64,000 bases of DNA from UMGS1002 sp964570825 (GTDB lineage Bacteria; Bacillota; Clostridia; Oscillospirales; CAG-272): NCBI GenBank assembly GCA_964570825.1, contig CAZMZJ010000006.1:71926-135925 (forward strand), written 5' to 3'. Of the stretch, positions 15,030-24,032 are shown piece after piece. A model generated the notes under the pieces. That model saw only the letters and a program-made list of their open reading frames with translations, was not told where the DNA came from and did no database searches. The number at the start of each line of letters is the position of its first letter. Positions within the stretch are counted from its first letter, which is position 1. The position numbers and the translations under genes are program-made.

Positions 15030-16685
15030 ATGTCAAATAAACTTCAGAAGCTCGATAAATTCAAGGGAGTCGGCGGACCTGTCCTGACAGTTGTCATGGA
15101 CGGTGTCGGAATCGCTCCCGATTCAATCGGAAACGCTGTAACCGGGGCGTATGCCAAAACGCTTGAGATGCTTATGCAGAAGTACCCGATGGTAAAGCTC
15201 AAGGCCCACGGAACGGCGGTGGGGCTGCCGTCTGACGAGGACATGGGCAACTCCGAGGTCGGGCACAACGCGCTTGGCGCGGGACAGGTCTTCGCTCAGG
15301 GAGCGAAGCTTGTCAGCAATTCGATTGAGTCCGGCAAGATGTTCGCCTCAGCTACATGGCGCGAGCTTGTCTCAAATGTAAGGAACAGCGGCGGAACGCT
15401 GCATTTTCTCGGACTCTTCTCTGACGGAAACGTTCACTCGCACATCGATCACCTCAAGGCGATGATAGTCGAGGCTAAGGCTGAGAATGTTCGCCGAGTT
15501 AGAATTCATATACTTATTGACGGACGCGACGTCGGAGAAACCTCGGCGCTTGAATATATAGAGCCGTTCGAGGCATTCTTGTCCGGGCTGCGCTCGGCTG
15601 ATTTTGACGTTATGATAGCGTCGGGCGGCGGAAGAATGAAGATTACGATGGACAGGTACGAGGCCGACTGGGGCATGGTCGAGCGCGGCTGGCACGCCCA
15701 TGTGCTGGGCGACGCGCGGCAGTTCGCGTCGGCATCCGAGGCGGTAAAGACGTACCGCGCCGAACTGCACGTGATTGACCAGGATCTTCCCGCGTTCGTT
15801 ATCGCGAAGGAAGGAAAGCCGGTCGGCACGATAAACGACGGTGACAGCGTGATTTTCTTCAATTTCCGCGGCGACCGCTCGATTGAAATTTCAAAGGCAT
15901 TTGACAGCGCAGAGTTCGACAAGTTCGACAGGGTGCGCTATCCGAAGGTTATGTACGCCGGAATGCTCGAGTACGACGGTGACCTGCACATACCGAAGAG
16001 GTTTCTTGTCAACCCGCCTGAAATATCAAACACCATGGGTGAGTATCTTGCGAATACAGGCATAAAACAGCTTGCTATTTCCGAAACGCAGAAATACGGG
16101 CATGTGACATACTTCTGGAACGGAAACAAGTCTGGCAAGTTTTCGGAGGAGCTTGAGACATATATTGAAATTCCATCCGACCGCGTACCGTTCGAGCAGC
16201 GTCCGTGGATGAAGTGCGCCGAGATAACCGACAAGCTCATCGAGTGCATAGAGTCGGGAAAGTACCGTTATCTGCGTGTAAACTATCCGAACGGAGACAT
16301 GGTGGGACACACCGGATCTCTTGAAGCTACCCGCTGCTCTATCGAGGCGCTCGATCTGCAGCTCGGAAGGCTTCTGGCTGCGGTTGACAAGGCAGGCGGC
16401 GTGGCGCTTATCACGGCAGACCACGGCAATGCCGACGAGATGCTCGAACTGGATAAGAAGACAGGCCTTCCTAAGCTGGACAAGGAAGGGCGCTTCAAGG
16501 CAAAGACCAGCCATACTCTCAATCCCGTGCCCTGCATTATCTACGACAATGTGACCTCTGGCGCATATAAAGTTAAGGAGGACCGGGGGCAGTTCGGACT
16601 TTCGAATGTCGCCGCGACTATGGTCAACCTTATGGGGTACAAGGCTCCGGAAATGTGGGACGAGTCTATAATTGACGTTAAATAA
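15030..16685 (+). CDS. gpmI: 2,3-bisphosphoglycerate-independent phosphoglycerate mutase
   Basis: A 551-residue cytosolic di-Mn enzyme that interconverts 3- and 2-phosphoglycerate in glycolysis. It is an alkaline-phosphatase superfamily member. The metal-site VVMDGVG is at residues 21-27, the catalytic Ser75 in GNSEVGHNALGAG, and the C-terminal metal ligands in LITADHGNADEM and SHTLNPVP. It is slightly longer than the usual 510-515 residues. ATG 15030 has an AAAGGAG site; the upstream TTG at 15003 does not. Monocistronic with its own promoter and terminator. Confidence 0.95.
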   Translation: MSNKLQKLDKFKGVGGPVLTVVMDGVGIAPDSIGNAVTGAYAKTLEMLMQKYPMVKLKAHGTAVGLPSDEDMGNSEVGHNALGAGQVFAQGAKLVSNSIESGKMFASATWRELVSNVRNSGGTLHFLGLFSDGNVHSHIDHLKAMIVEAKAENVRRVRIHILIDGRDVGETSALEYIEPFEAFLSGLRSADFDVMIASGGGRMKITMDRYEADWGMVERGWHAHVLGDARQFASASEAVKTYRAELHVIDQDLPAFVIAKEGKPVGTINDGDSVIFFNFRGDRSIEISKAFDSAEFDKFDRVRYPKVMYAGMLEYDGDLHIPKRFLVNPPEISNTMGEYLANTGIKQLAISETQKYGHVTYFWNGNKSGKFSEELETYIEIPSDRVPFEQRPWMKCAEITDKLIECIESGKYRYLRVNYPNGDMVGHTGSLEATRCSIEALDLQLGRLLAAVDKAGGVALITADHGNADEMLELDKKTGLPKLDKEGRFKAKTSHTLNPVPCIIYDNVTSGAYKVKEDRGQFGLSNVAATMVNLMGYKAPEMWDESIIDVK

Positions 16686-16698
16686 TTTATATAAGAAC

Positions 16699-16728
16699 AA
16701 AAGGCGGCTCTTGGCGGAGCCGCCTTTT
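16699..16728 (+). terminator. Terminator of gpmI
   Basis: AAAAGGCGGCTC-TTGGCG-GAGCCGCCTTTT, a 12-bp perfect stem 14 bp after the stop codon. Confidence 0.85.
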
Positions 16729-16841
16729 GAATTATATCCTGATGATTGCCGAATAACTGGATTCCGTGTGTTGACACCGCCGATAATAAATGGTAAAATA
16801 CTATACGGGTAAAGGCCGCATTGCGGCATGGAGGTTGAAAA

Positions 16842-18650
16842 ATGAGAAAAAAGCACTTTATTGCACTATTGCTTGTTCTGGTTATGCTCGCCGCATCATC
16901 CTGTAACGGCAGCGGGGAAGGCGTCGGAAGCAACACTGATACCTCAGCTTTATCGTCCGGCGTGACGGAAGACACAACTGTGGCCGAAGCGGTGCGTTTG
17001 ATTGAGAACGGCGGAAGCCGCTTTGTTGTGACAAGACCCGACAATTCGGGAGAATTAGTGATTGAGGCGATGAAAACAGTAATCAACGGTATAAACGATA
17101 AAACCGGCGTCAGCCTGTCGCCGAAGACAGACTGGCTCAACAGCTCCGCCGGAGAAACGGCTCCGGAATATGAAATTCTGATCGGCGCAACAAACCGTCC
17201 CGAGACCGCGGAGGTGACTGCAAAAATCAATGGAGAATTCGACTATCGCATCGAGGTTGTGGGAAAAAAGCTTGTTATTGCGGGCGGGAGCGATCTGGCC
17301 ACGCTGCGTGCGGCCGAATATTTTATAAATAATTTATTTTCGAATGATTTTGCTGTAACTTCCGGAGTTCTTTATGCCGGGCAGTGCTCGGAAGAAGACA
17401 GGATAGTACTGCTTGACGGCGAGGTTTCCCGGAAGGTAACAGAGCTGTATTCCGGAGTTACAAGCACGCACTATGTGCTTTCGGCTGACAGCAAATACGG
17501 ACAGCAGGATTTCACAGTGGTTGAGTTCAATCCCAAGCAGGCTGATCTGTATTTTGATGTGGTGATGGGCGGTACATACGCGACGACACTGAAAACGGTA
17601 AAAGCCACGGTCGAAGGCTTTGCAAATAGCAACGGCGCAGGAAAGACTCCGATTGCCGCGATAAACGGCGACCTGTGGATGGTTTCATACGCCCACGCGC
17701 GTGTTCTCGGCAGTACAACCACATATAAGAACTACAGCGATCCGGTTGTTACGAAGGCTCTGACCGTGCCGCGCGGCTTCAATATGTACAACGGTGAAAT
17801 AATAACATCAGCACATATGACGCAGGAGACTCCGTACGAAGGCACTTTTTATGCTTTCGGAATCACCGAGGACGGTGTGCCGGCTCTCGGCAATCCGCAG
17901 GTGGGAATCAGCATAAAGGACGTGACTCAGAACACGACCACGACGGCGGACGGGCTTAACCGTCTGCCCGCTAACAACGCGCTGGTTATGTACTCCGACA
18001 AGCTGTCAAACAATTATTCTCTTGACGAGGCATACGAGGTAATTATAGACTGCTCGTATGATTATGTGGTATGCCACGGGGCCGTGATAACTGGAACGGT
18101 GACGGCTGTGACAAAGCCTGGCGAGGCAAAGCAGGCATTTACAGCGAACCGAATTGTCTTGACGGCACGCGGAAACAGGATTGATAGAATTAGCGGGATA
18201 AAGGTGGGCGATATAATCGAAATATCGATTACTGTAACCGACAAAATGGGCAACAGCGCCATCTGGCAGAAGATGAAGAACGCCGTGGGCGGCCATATAC
18301 CGGCGGTTATCAAGGGCATATCGCAAAATTCGTCCGACTCGACGCAGTATCCCATGAGCGTGATCGGCATCAAGAGAAACGGGAATGTCGTGATGCTGAC
18401 GAATGATGGCCGTCAGTCGGGCTACAGTATTGGCATAAAAATCAGCCAGCTTGACGAGCTCTGCGCCGACCTTGATATCGTAACCTGCCTTCTGCTTGAC
18501 GGAGGCGGCAGCGCTTCTATGGTGCAGCTGCTTGGCGGAACCTATACGCTTGTCAATCGTCCGAGCGACAAGTTTGCCGACGGAACCTATGGCAGCCCGC
18601 GCAGCGTTGTGAATACGGTGATACTCTCATACGGGCCAAAGCGGAGCTGA
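16842..18650 (+). CDS. Lipoprotein with phosphodiester-glycosidase (NAGPA-like) domain
   Basis: A 602-residue lipoprotein. The signal peptide has lipobox AASSC (Cys21). Residues about 45-140 form the same module as in the PHP lipoprotein at 3601-6273 (YEILIGATNRPET ... VIAGGSDLATLRAAEYF). The C-terminal half is a phosphodiester glycosidase domain related to the mammalian 'uncovering enzyme' NAGPA, with AINGDLW and LLLDGGGSASM as core motifs. It probably hydrolyses sugar-1-phosphodiesters in wall glycans or exopolysaccharide outside the cell. ATG 16842 has a GGAGGTTG site. The small gene at 18674 follows after 23 bp. Confidence 0.85.
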   Translation: MRKKHFIALLLVLVMLAASSCNGSGEGVGSNTDTSALSSGVTEDTTVAEAVRLIENGGSRFVVTRPDNSGELVIEAMKTVINGINDKTGVSLSPKTDWLNSSAGETAPEYEILIGATNRPETAEVTAKINGEFDYRIEVVGKKLVIAGGSDLATLRAAEYFINNLFSNDFAVTSGVLYAGQCSEEDRIVLLDGEVSRKVTELYSGVTSTHYVLSADSKYGQQDFTVVEFNPKQADLYFDVVMGGTYATTLKTVKATVEGFANSNGAGKTPIAAINGDLWMVSYAHARVLGSTTTYKNYSDPVVTKALTVPRGFNMYNGEIITSAHMTQETPYEGTFYAFGITEDGVPALGNPQVGISIKDVTQNTTTTADGLNRLPANNALVMYSDKLSNNYSLDEAYEVIIDCSYDYVVCHGAVITGTVTAVTKPGEAKQAFTANRIVLTARGNRIDRISGIKVGDIIEISITVTDKMGNSAIWQKMKNAVGGHIPAVIKGISQNSSDSTQYPMSVIGIKRNGNVVMLTNDGRQSGYSIGIKISQLDELCADLDIVTCLLLDGGGSASMVQLLGGTYTLVNRPSDKFADGTYGSPRSVVNTVILSYGPKRS

Positions 18651-18673
18651 TAGACGTATTGCGGAGGGACAGA

Positions 18674-18925
18674 ATGCGTACAAAGTGGATAATCGAAACC
18701 AGTGACGGGGAACATACTGTCGAATACAGAAGGTCGTTGTTTGGAATTGTCAGCGTGACCATCGACAATGACAGCTTCAGGCTGGGGTTTGTCAGCCTGT
18801 TTGCCCGGAGAAGCGAGCCGTTCAGAGTCGGAGACGAGCAATGCGTGCTGACGATAAAACGCGGGGGTAAGGCTGAGATATCAGCCTCCGCCTGCGAAGT
18901 TAAGAAGGTAGGCGCCGGTACATAA
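18674..18925 (+). CDS. Small hypothetical beta-rich protein
   Basis: 83 residues, no signal peptide or membrane span, with an alternating beta-strand pattern (KWIIETSDGEHTVEYRRSLFG ...). The residue content (Val/Thr/Glu, few charged helices) suggests a small barrel or sandwich. The start at ATG 18674 follows GGAGGGACAG; an in-frame TTG at 18659 lies before that site. It is probably cotranscribed with the phosphodiester-glycosidase gene. No family recognised. Confidence 0.55.
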   Translation: MRTKWIIETSDGEHTVEYRRSLFGIVSVTIDNDSFRLGFVSLFARRSEPFRVGDEQCVLTIKRGGKAEISASACEVKKVGAGT

Positions 18926-18930
18926 AAGCG

Positions 18931-18955
18931 CGCCCTGCCGCAAAACGGCAGGGCG
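18931..18955 (+). terminator. Hairpin after the small gene
   Basis: CGCCCTGCCG-CAAAA-CGGCAGGGCG, a perfect 10-bp stem 6 bp after the stop, with no T-run. It is the first of two tandem hairpins. Confidence 0.5.
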
Positions 18956-18975
18956 GTAATCGGCGGATTAAAAGT

Positions 18976-19016
18976 CCGGCGGAACATTTTATAAAGTTCC
19001 GCCGGGCATATTTTTA
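18976..19016. terminator. Bidirectional terminator between convergent genes
   Basis: CCGGCGGAAC and GTTCCGCCGG pair around a 10-nt AT loop. TTTTTATT follows on plus and CTTTTAAT on minus. It serves the small gene on plus and gap on minus. Confidence 0.75.
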
Positions 19017-20033
19017 TTACTTAAGTTCTGCGAAGTACTTTATTGTGCGGACCATCTGGCTGGTGTAGCTGTTCTCGTTGTCATACCAAGCAACGACCTG
19101 TACCTGATAGGTGTTGTCGTCGATCTTTGTGACCATTGTCTGTGTTGCATCGAACAGCGAGCCGTATGTGATGCCGATAATATCGCTGGAAACGAGTTCC
19201 TCCTCGGTATATCCGAAAGACTCGGAGGAAGCAGCCTTCATTGCGGCGTTGATGCCTTCAGCTGTGATATCCTTGCCCTTTACGACAGCGACGAGGATTG
19301 TTGTGGAACCTGTGCGAACCGGAACTCTCTGAGCAGAACCGATGAGCTTCTTGTTCAGTTCAGGGATAACAAGGCCGATAGCCTTAGCGGCGCCGGTGCT
19401 GTTCGGCACGATGTTCTCTGCTGCGGCGCGTGCGCGGCGGAGGTCGCCTTTTCTGTGCGGTCCGTCAAGAACCATCTGGTCGCCCGTGTAGGCATGAACG
19501 GTGGTCATGATGCCGCTGACGATCGGAGCGTAGTTGTTGAGCGCCTTAGCCATGGGAGCAAGGCAGTTTGTGGTGCAGGAAGCGGCGGAAATAATCTGGT
19601 CGTCCTTTGTAAGTGTCTTCTCGTTGACGCTGTAGACGATGGTCTTGAGGTCGTTTCCGGCGGGAGCGGAAATGACAACCTTTTTGGCGCCGGCTGTGAT
19701 ATGAGCCATAGCGGCATCCTTCGAGGTATAGAAGCCTGTGCACTCGAGCACGACGTCAACGTTAAGAGCGCCCCACGGGCAATCCTTTGCGTCCTTTATA
19801 GCGAAGATTTTGATTGTTTTGCCGTCGACAGTGATGCTGTCTGCGCCTGCGCTGACCTTGTCCGCGAGAGCGTATCTGCCCTGTGCGGAGTCATACTTAA
19901 GAAGATGAGCGAGCATGGCGGGGCTTGTGAGGTCGTTAATTGCGACTATCTCATAGCCGGGAGCGCTGAACATCTGTCTGAAAGCAAGGCGGCCGATGCG
20001 GCCGAACCCGTTGATTGCAACTTTTACTGACAT
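19017..20033 (-). CDS. gap: Glyceraldehyde-3-phosphate dehydrogenase
   Basis: A 338-residue phosphorylating NAD-dependent GAPDH, the oxidative step of glycolysis, cytosolic tetramer. The Rossmann motif is INGFGRIGR (residues 7-15). Asp34 in INDL gives NAD preference. The catalytic Cys153 is in SAASCTTNC, and further signatures are NIVPNSTGAAKA and WYDNENSY. ATG 20033 has a GGAGGATT site. It is monocistronic with a promoter 85-110 bp upstream and a Rex-like dyad further up, unlike the common cggR-gap-pgk operon of Bacillus; pgk and tpi are not in the window. Confidence 0.97.
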   Translation of the reverse strand: MSVKVAINGFGRIGRLAFRQMFSAPGYEIVAINDLTSPAMLAHLLKYDSAQGRYALADKVSAGADSITVDGKTIKIFAIKDAKDCPWGALNVDVVLECTGFYTSKDAAMAHITAGAKKVVISAPAGNDLKTIVYSVNEKTLTKDDQIISAASCTTNCLAPMAKALNNYAPIVSGIMTTVHAYTGDQMVLDGPHRKGDLRRARAAAENIVPNSTGAAKAIGLVIPELNKKLIGSAQRVPVRTGSTTILVAVVKGKDITAEGINAAMKAASSESFGYTEEELVSSDIIGITYGSLFDATQTMVTKIDDNTYQVQVVAWYDNENSYTSQMVRTIKYFAELK

Positions 20034-20115
20034 TTGGGAATCCTCCGTTTATATAATATTTGATTTTCTTTTTGTTTTTGCGTCTGGGAATACTTCCCAC
20101 AGCCCACACAGATAT

Positions 20116-20144
20116 ATTTTATCGCAAAATCGACAAATATACAA
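20116..20144 (-). promoter_or_regulatory. Probable promoter of gap
   Basis: On the minus strand TTGTAT (20144-20139), a 17-bp spacer and TAAAAT (20121-20116). Confidence 0.55.
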
Positions 20145-20208
20145 GTCATTTGCGGAAAAATTATCAAATTTGGAAGTTTGCAGATTTCATAAAGCGAAAT
20201 AAGAAATT

Positions 20209-20226
20209 TTGTGTGCAATATCACAA
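20209..20226 (-). promoter_or_regulatory. Rex-like dyad upstream of gap
   Basis: On the minus strand TTGTG-ATATTGCA-CACAA has perfect 5-bp half-sites at the 18-bp geometry of Rex operators (TTGTGAAnnnnTTCACAA). The half-site belongs to a 12-bp word also found upstream of ldh. Confidence 0.45.
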
Positions 20227-20259
20227 TAGAATCGCAAAAAATCCGGGTGTCTTTCGGGA

Positions 20260-21078
20260 TTAGACGTCTGAGGGAGGGAAATCCGAGGGGGAGACGCGAG
20301 GAGAGCGTTTCAGACGGCGCTTCTCGCGCAGGGTGAGGAGCACAAAGGCGGGGAGCGCGGCGGACCGCTTAAGGCGCGAAGGATTCCGGGCGATTCTCCA
20401 GAACCATTCAAGGCCCGCGGCTCTGAGGAGCGAGGGAGCGCGGCGGACATTTCCGGACCAGACGTCGATGGAGCCGCCGAGTGCCATGATGACTTTAACG
20501 CCGGCAAGGCTTGAACGGCTTGCGGCAGTCCATTCTTCCTGGCGGGGGAACCCGAGGCAGACGATGAGAAGGTCGGGAGAAGCGGTGTTTATATCGTTGA
20601 GTATTGAGGCATTTTCCTCACCGGTCAGGCTGAAATAACCATGTCTTGCGCCGCAGATGACAAGTCCGGGGAAACGCGAGGCGAGGCGTGACGAAGCTTT
20701 TTCAGCGACACCTGGCTTTCCGCCCAGCAGGAATACACGTATGCCGTCAGGTCGGCACATTTCGAAAACAGTCTCGGCAAGCTCGATGCCGGGTACGCGG
20801 CAGGGAAGCGGGGAGCCGAGTTTTTTGGAAGCCCAGAAAGCGCCGATGCCATCGGGGACATTGAGGCTGCCGGAATTTATCAGGGAACAGAGACGGATGT
20901 CCTTTGAACAGCGGTAAATAATCTCGGCGTTTGGCGTGAACACCGTGTAAGGCGTGCGTGGCGTGCCGTTTTGCCGGAGCAGTCCGGCGATGTGCAGAGC
21001 GGCGCCGGATAAATCGACCCGGTCAAGCCGGACGCCGTGAATACTGACAATATTGAAAGCCTCGTTTGATTTTTCCAT
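20260..21078 (-). CDS. tagA: WecG/TagA/CpsF-family glycosyltransferase
   Basis: A 272-residue peripheral membrane GT26 enzyme. Family members add ManNAc (TagA/TarA) or related sugars to undecaprenyl-PP-GlcNAc in teichoic-acid or exopolysaccharide synthesis. Family motifs are TPNAEIIY, NVPDGIG, GFPRQEEW and GGSIDVWSGNVRRAP. The C-terminus is basic with hydrophobic segments, as expected for membrane attachment. ATG 21078 has a GGAGGTAAAG site. It is the only gene of such a pathway seen here. Confidence 0.85.
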   Translation of the reverse strand: MEKSNEAFNIVSIHGVRLDRVDLSGAALHIAGLLRQNGTPRTPYTVFTPNAEIIYRCSKDIRLCSLINSGSLNVPDGIGAFWASKKLGSPLPCRVPGIELAETVFEMCRPDGIRVFLLGGKPGVAEKASSRLASRFPGLVICGARHGYFSLTGEENASILNDINTASPDLLIVCLGFPRQEEWTAASRSSLAGVKVIMALGGSIDVWSGNVRRAPSLLRAAGLEWFWRIARNPSRLKRSAALPAFVLLTLREKRRLKRSPRVSPSDFPPSDV

Positions 21079-21133
21079 GCCGCCTTTACCTCCGGATTAT
21101 GATAACGCATCTCTCCAATTATTTACTTTTTGC

Positions 21134-21162
21134 TTGACAATAATACTGTGTTGGGATATAAT
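21134..21162 (+). promoter_or_regulatory. Consensus promoter of proS
   Basis: TTGACA (21134-21139), a 17-bp spacer and TATAAT (21157-21162). Only about 45 nt separate the start of transcription from the ATG, too little for a T-box leader. Confidence 0.85.
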
Positions 21163-21213
21163 AATCATTAAAATAATTAGAACTGATGAGCTGCAATTGA
21201 AAGGAATCGCAAA

Positions 21214-22653
21214 ATGTCACAGGATAAGAAACTGGTCGAGCAGATAACCCCGATGGATGCTGACTTTGCCCAGTGGTATACGGATATTGTAAAAAAGGCT
21301 GAAATGGCGGACTATTCTGGAGTCAAAGGCTGCATGATAATCCGGCCTTACGGCTATGCCGTATGGGAGAATATTCAGCGCGACCTCGACCAAAGGTTCA
21401 AACGGCTCGGACATGAGAACGTATATATGCCGATGTTCATTCCCGAAAGCCTGCTGCAGAAGGAGAAGGACCATGTGGAAGGATTCGCGCCCGAGTGCGC
21501 TTGGGTGACAATCGGAGGGCAGAACCAGCTTGCGGAGCGGCTCTGCATCAGACCGACGTCCGAAACTCTTTTCTGCGAGCATTTTAAGGATATAATCCAC
21601 TCATACCGCGACCTGCCTAAGCTTTACAATCAGTGGTGTTCAGTCGTGCGCTGGGAGAAAACCACGCGTCCTTTCCTGCGCACATCGGAATTTCTCTGGC
21701 AGGAGGGACACACGATGCACGAAACCGAGGCCGAGGCGCGCAGTGAAACAATTAGGATGCTCAAGTGCTACGAGGATTTCTACCGCGAAACACTTGCGAT
21801 ACCTGTTGTGACCGGACGCAAGACCGAGAAGGAGAAATTTGCCGGGGCGATGGAAACATACACCGTTGAGCCGATGATGCACAACGGCGTGGCGCTTCAG
21901 GGCGGCACCTCGCACTATTTCGGAGACGGATTTGCTCGTGCGTTTGAAATAACCTATACCGACCGCGAGAACCGGATTAAGTACCCGCATCAGACCTCAT
22001 GGGGAGTATCGACCAGGATGATCGGCGCAATTATTATGACGCACGGCGACGACTCCGGGCTTATCCTGCCTCCGGGAGTGGCTCCGGTTCAGGTTGTCAT
22101 AATACCTGTCGCTCAGCACAAGCCGGGCGTGCTTGAGGCGGCGGCGAAGCTGCGCGACACCCTTGCGGAGAAATACCGTGTCAGACTTGATGACAGCGAC
22201 AACTCGACGGGCTGGAAATTCAGCCAGTATGAGATGAAAGGCGTTCCGCTGCGTCTTGAGCTGGGTCCGCGCGACATAGAGAACAATTCTTGCGTTCTTG
22301 TCAGCCGCGTGACAAGGGAAAAGACGGTTGTATCGCTTGACAATATCATAAGCGAGATCGGCAAATCTCTTGCCAAGGTTCACGACGAGCTGTACGCTCG
22401 GGCGGAGCAGAACCTTAAAAACAAAACCTTTGACGCGCACTCATATGACGAGTTTCTCGACATCGCCGCGAACCATCCGGGCTTTATCCGCGCCATGTGG
22501 TGCGGCGATTCGGAGTGCGAGGACAAACTGAAGGATGTTACCGGCGGAGTGAAATCGCGCTGCATACCTTTCCATGAAGATCACCTTGCCGACACCTGCG
22601 TATGCTGCGGTAAGCCGGCAAAGCACATGGTCATCTGGGGCAGACAGTATTAA
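21214..22653 (+). CDS. proS: Prolyl-tRNA synthetase, type 3 (archaeal/eukaryotic-like)
   Basis: A 479-residue class II aminoacyl-tRNA synthetase that charges tRNA-Pro. Features are QITPMDADFAQWY at the start, a motif-2 region with RWEKTTRPFLRTSEFLWQEGHT, and an anticodon-binding domain around residues 285-385. The C-terminal domain is typical of type 3 enzymes (CGDSECEDK ... CVCCGK, probably a zinc site). It lacks the editing insertion of bacterial-type ProRS. The YbaK-like protein at 32406-32879 could clear mischarged tRNA-Pro in trans. ATG 21214 has an AAAGGAA site. Confidence 0.95.
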   Translation: MSQDKKLVEQITPMDADFAQWYTDIVKKAEMADYSGVKGCMIIRPYGYAVWENIQRDLDQRFKRLGHENVYMPMFIPESLLQKEKDHVEGFAPECAWVTIGGQNQLAERLCIRPTSETLFCEHFKDIIHSYRDLPKLYNQWCSVVRWEKTTRPFLRTSEFLWQEGHTMHETEAEARSETIRMLKCYEDFYRETLAIPVVTGRKTEKEKFAGAMETYTVEPMMHNGVALQGGTSHYFGDGFARAFEITYTDRENRIKYPHQTSWGVSTRMIGAIIMTHGDDSGLILPPGVAPVQVVIIPVAQHKPGVLEAAAKLRDTLAEKYRVRLDDSDNSTGWKFSQYEMKGVPLRLELGPRDIENNSCVLVSRVTREKTVVSLDNIISEIGKSLAKVHDELYARAEQNLKNKTFDAHSYDEFLDIAANHPGFIRAMWCGDSECEDKLKDVTGGVKSRCIPFHEDHLADTCVCCGKPAKHMVIWGRQY

Positions 22654-22672
22654 GCAGTATTAAGAATAAAAT

Positions 22673-22704
22673 AAAGGCTGTTGAATTATTAACAGCCTTT
22701 TATT
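22673..22704 (+). terminator. Terminator of proS
   Basis: AAAGGCTGTT-GAATTATT-AACAGCCTTTTATT, a 10-bp perfect stem. Confidence 0.85.
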
Positions 22705-22807
22705 AAAAGCTTTATTTTTGATTTTCATTCGCGAGGCGCTTATCTTAAAAGCGCCGTATTCCCAAATCCGGGGGCGGGGCCCCTGTTATTATCTCACGGA
22801 GGGCGGG

Positions 22808-23941
22808 ATGAGGAAGTTCAGGGATATTGCCGGAGAATTTTTTGCGACGTTAAAGCTGATGGATTTCTGGCTGCTCGGCGCGACTGCCGCGCTCTCGCTT
22901 GCAAGCATTGTCACTCTTGCGGGAGGGTATTCCGTATTCGGGCTTAAGCGGATACTGATGCAGCTCGGCGCCACGCTTGCCGGTTTTGTGTTCATGTTTC
23001 TAATTGCGGCGCTTGATTACCGGACGCTTTCCGAGAAACTCGGACTGATACTGTACGGCGGCGCGGTTCTGCTGCTTGCCGTCACCCTTGTTTTCGGGAC
23101 AAACGAGGGCGAGAACCGCAGCTGGCTTTACATACCCGGAGTTCCGTTCGGGATACAGCCGTCTGAATTTGTCAAAGCGGTGTTTTTCCTGACTTTTTCA
23201 TTTCATCTTTTCAAGGTAAAAAAACGGATAAACAGGCCGAAGACATTATTCTGGCTGCTTGTTCATGCCGGTATCCCGGTCGGACTCATACTGCTTTCCG
23301 GAGATCTCGGCGTTGCGCTTGTGTATGCTGGCATAATTGCCGTCATGCTGTTTTATGCGGGGCTTAGCCTCTGGTATTTTCTCGGCGCAGCCGTGGCGGG
23401 CGTTGCGGCATGGCCGCTTGTCTGGCATTTTCTGCGAGAGGACCAGAGAATCAGAATTCTCGTCGGTTTCAACCCGGACCTTGACCCCGAGGGCAAGGGA
23501 TTCCAGCCGATCTTGTCACGTTCGGCTGTTGCGAACGGAGGATTTTTCGGGCAGGGGATTTTTGAGGGAAGCGTGTTCAAAAAACTGCCGGCGGCGCACA
23601 CGGACTTTATGTTCGGAACATACTGTGAAAAATTCGGGTTTATCGGGGCGGTTGTACTGATAGGGCTGCTTGTGTTTATCGTAGTCCGGGTGGTGAAGCT
23701 TTCAAGGCTGACCCGTGGGGACTGCGGCACCTTCATATGCGTAGGATTTGCAGGCATGATAATTGTGCAGTCCATTGAAAACATCGGCATGTGTCTTGGT
23801 ATGCTGCCAGTCATAGGCATTACGCTGCCGTATATGAGCTACGGCGGGTCGTCGGTGCTTGCCATCTATATAATCACCGGAATAGTACAGAGCGTGGCGG
23901 TGCACAGGAACCGGCTTCATATTGATCTTGAAAATTACTGA
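22808..23941 (+). CDS. SEDS-family protein (RodA/FtsW type)
   Basis: A 377-residue polytopic membrane protein, about ten spans. It is a peptidoglycan glycosyltransferase of the SEDS family that works with a class B PBP in elongation, division or sporulation. Signatures are FGIQPSEFVKAVFF, AAHTDFMFGTYCEKFGF and LPYMSYGGSSVLA. RodA, FtsW and SpoVE cannot be told apart with certainty; the length favours RodA. ATG 22808 follows GGAGGGCGGG; the 30 extra upstream codons read through a terminator region and are not coding. No PBP gene is adjacent. Confidence 0.85.
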   Translation: MRKFRDIAGEFFATLKLMDFWLLGATAALSLASIVTLAGGYSVFGLKRILMQLGATLAGFVFMFLIAALDYRTLSEKLGLILYGGAVLLLAVTLVFGTNEGENRSWLYIPGVPFGIQPSEFVKAVFFLTFSFHLFKVKKRINRPKTLFWLLVHAGIPVGLILLSGDLGVALVYAGIIAVMLFYAGLSLWYFLGAAVAGVAAWPLVWHFLREDQRIRILVGFNPDLDPEGKGFQPILSRSAVANGGFFGQGIFEGSVFKKLPAAHTDFMFGTYCEKFGFIGAVVLIGLLVFIVVRVVKLSRLTRGDCGTFICVGFAGMIIVQSIENIGMCLGMLPVIGITLPYMSYGGSSVLAIYIITGIVQSVAVHRNRLHIDLENY

Positions 23942-24032
23942 AAGCAAAATTCAAAAGCGGAATATTTGTCCTCACCGCACAATATAATTGCAACAGGAAA
24001 GTCGCAATTATCTGTGCGGGAGGATTTTACAT

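Noticed and set aside
16026..16856. 276-codon minus-strand frame across the end of gpmI
   Set aside because: Antisense to gpmI and its terminator; no protein-like motifs.
21134..21213. T-box riboswitch in front of proS
   Set aside because: Only about 45 nt of leader; no specifier or terminator structure.
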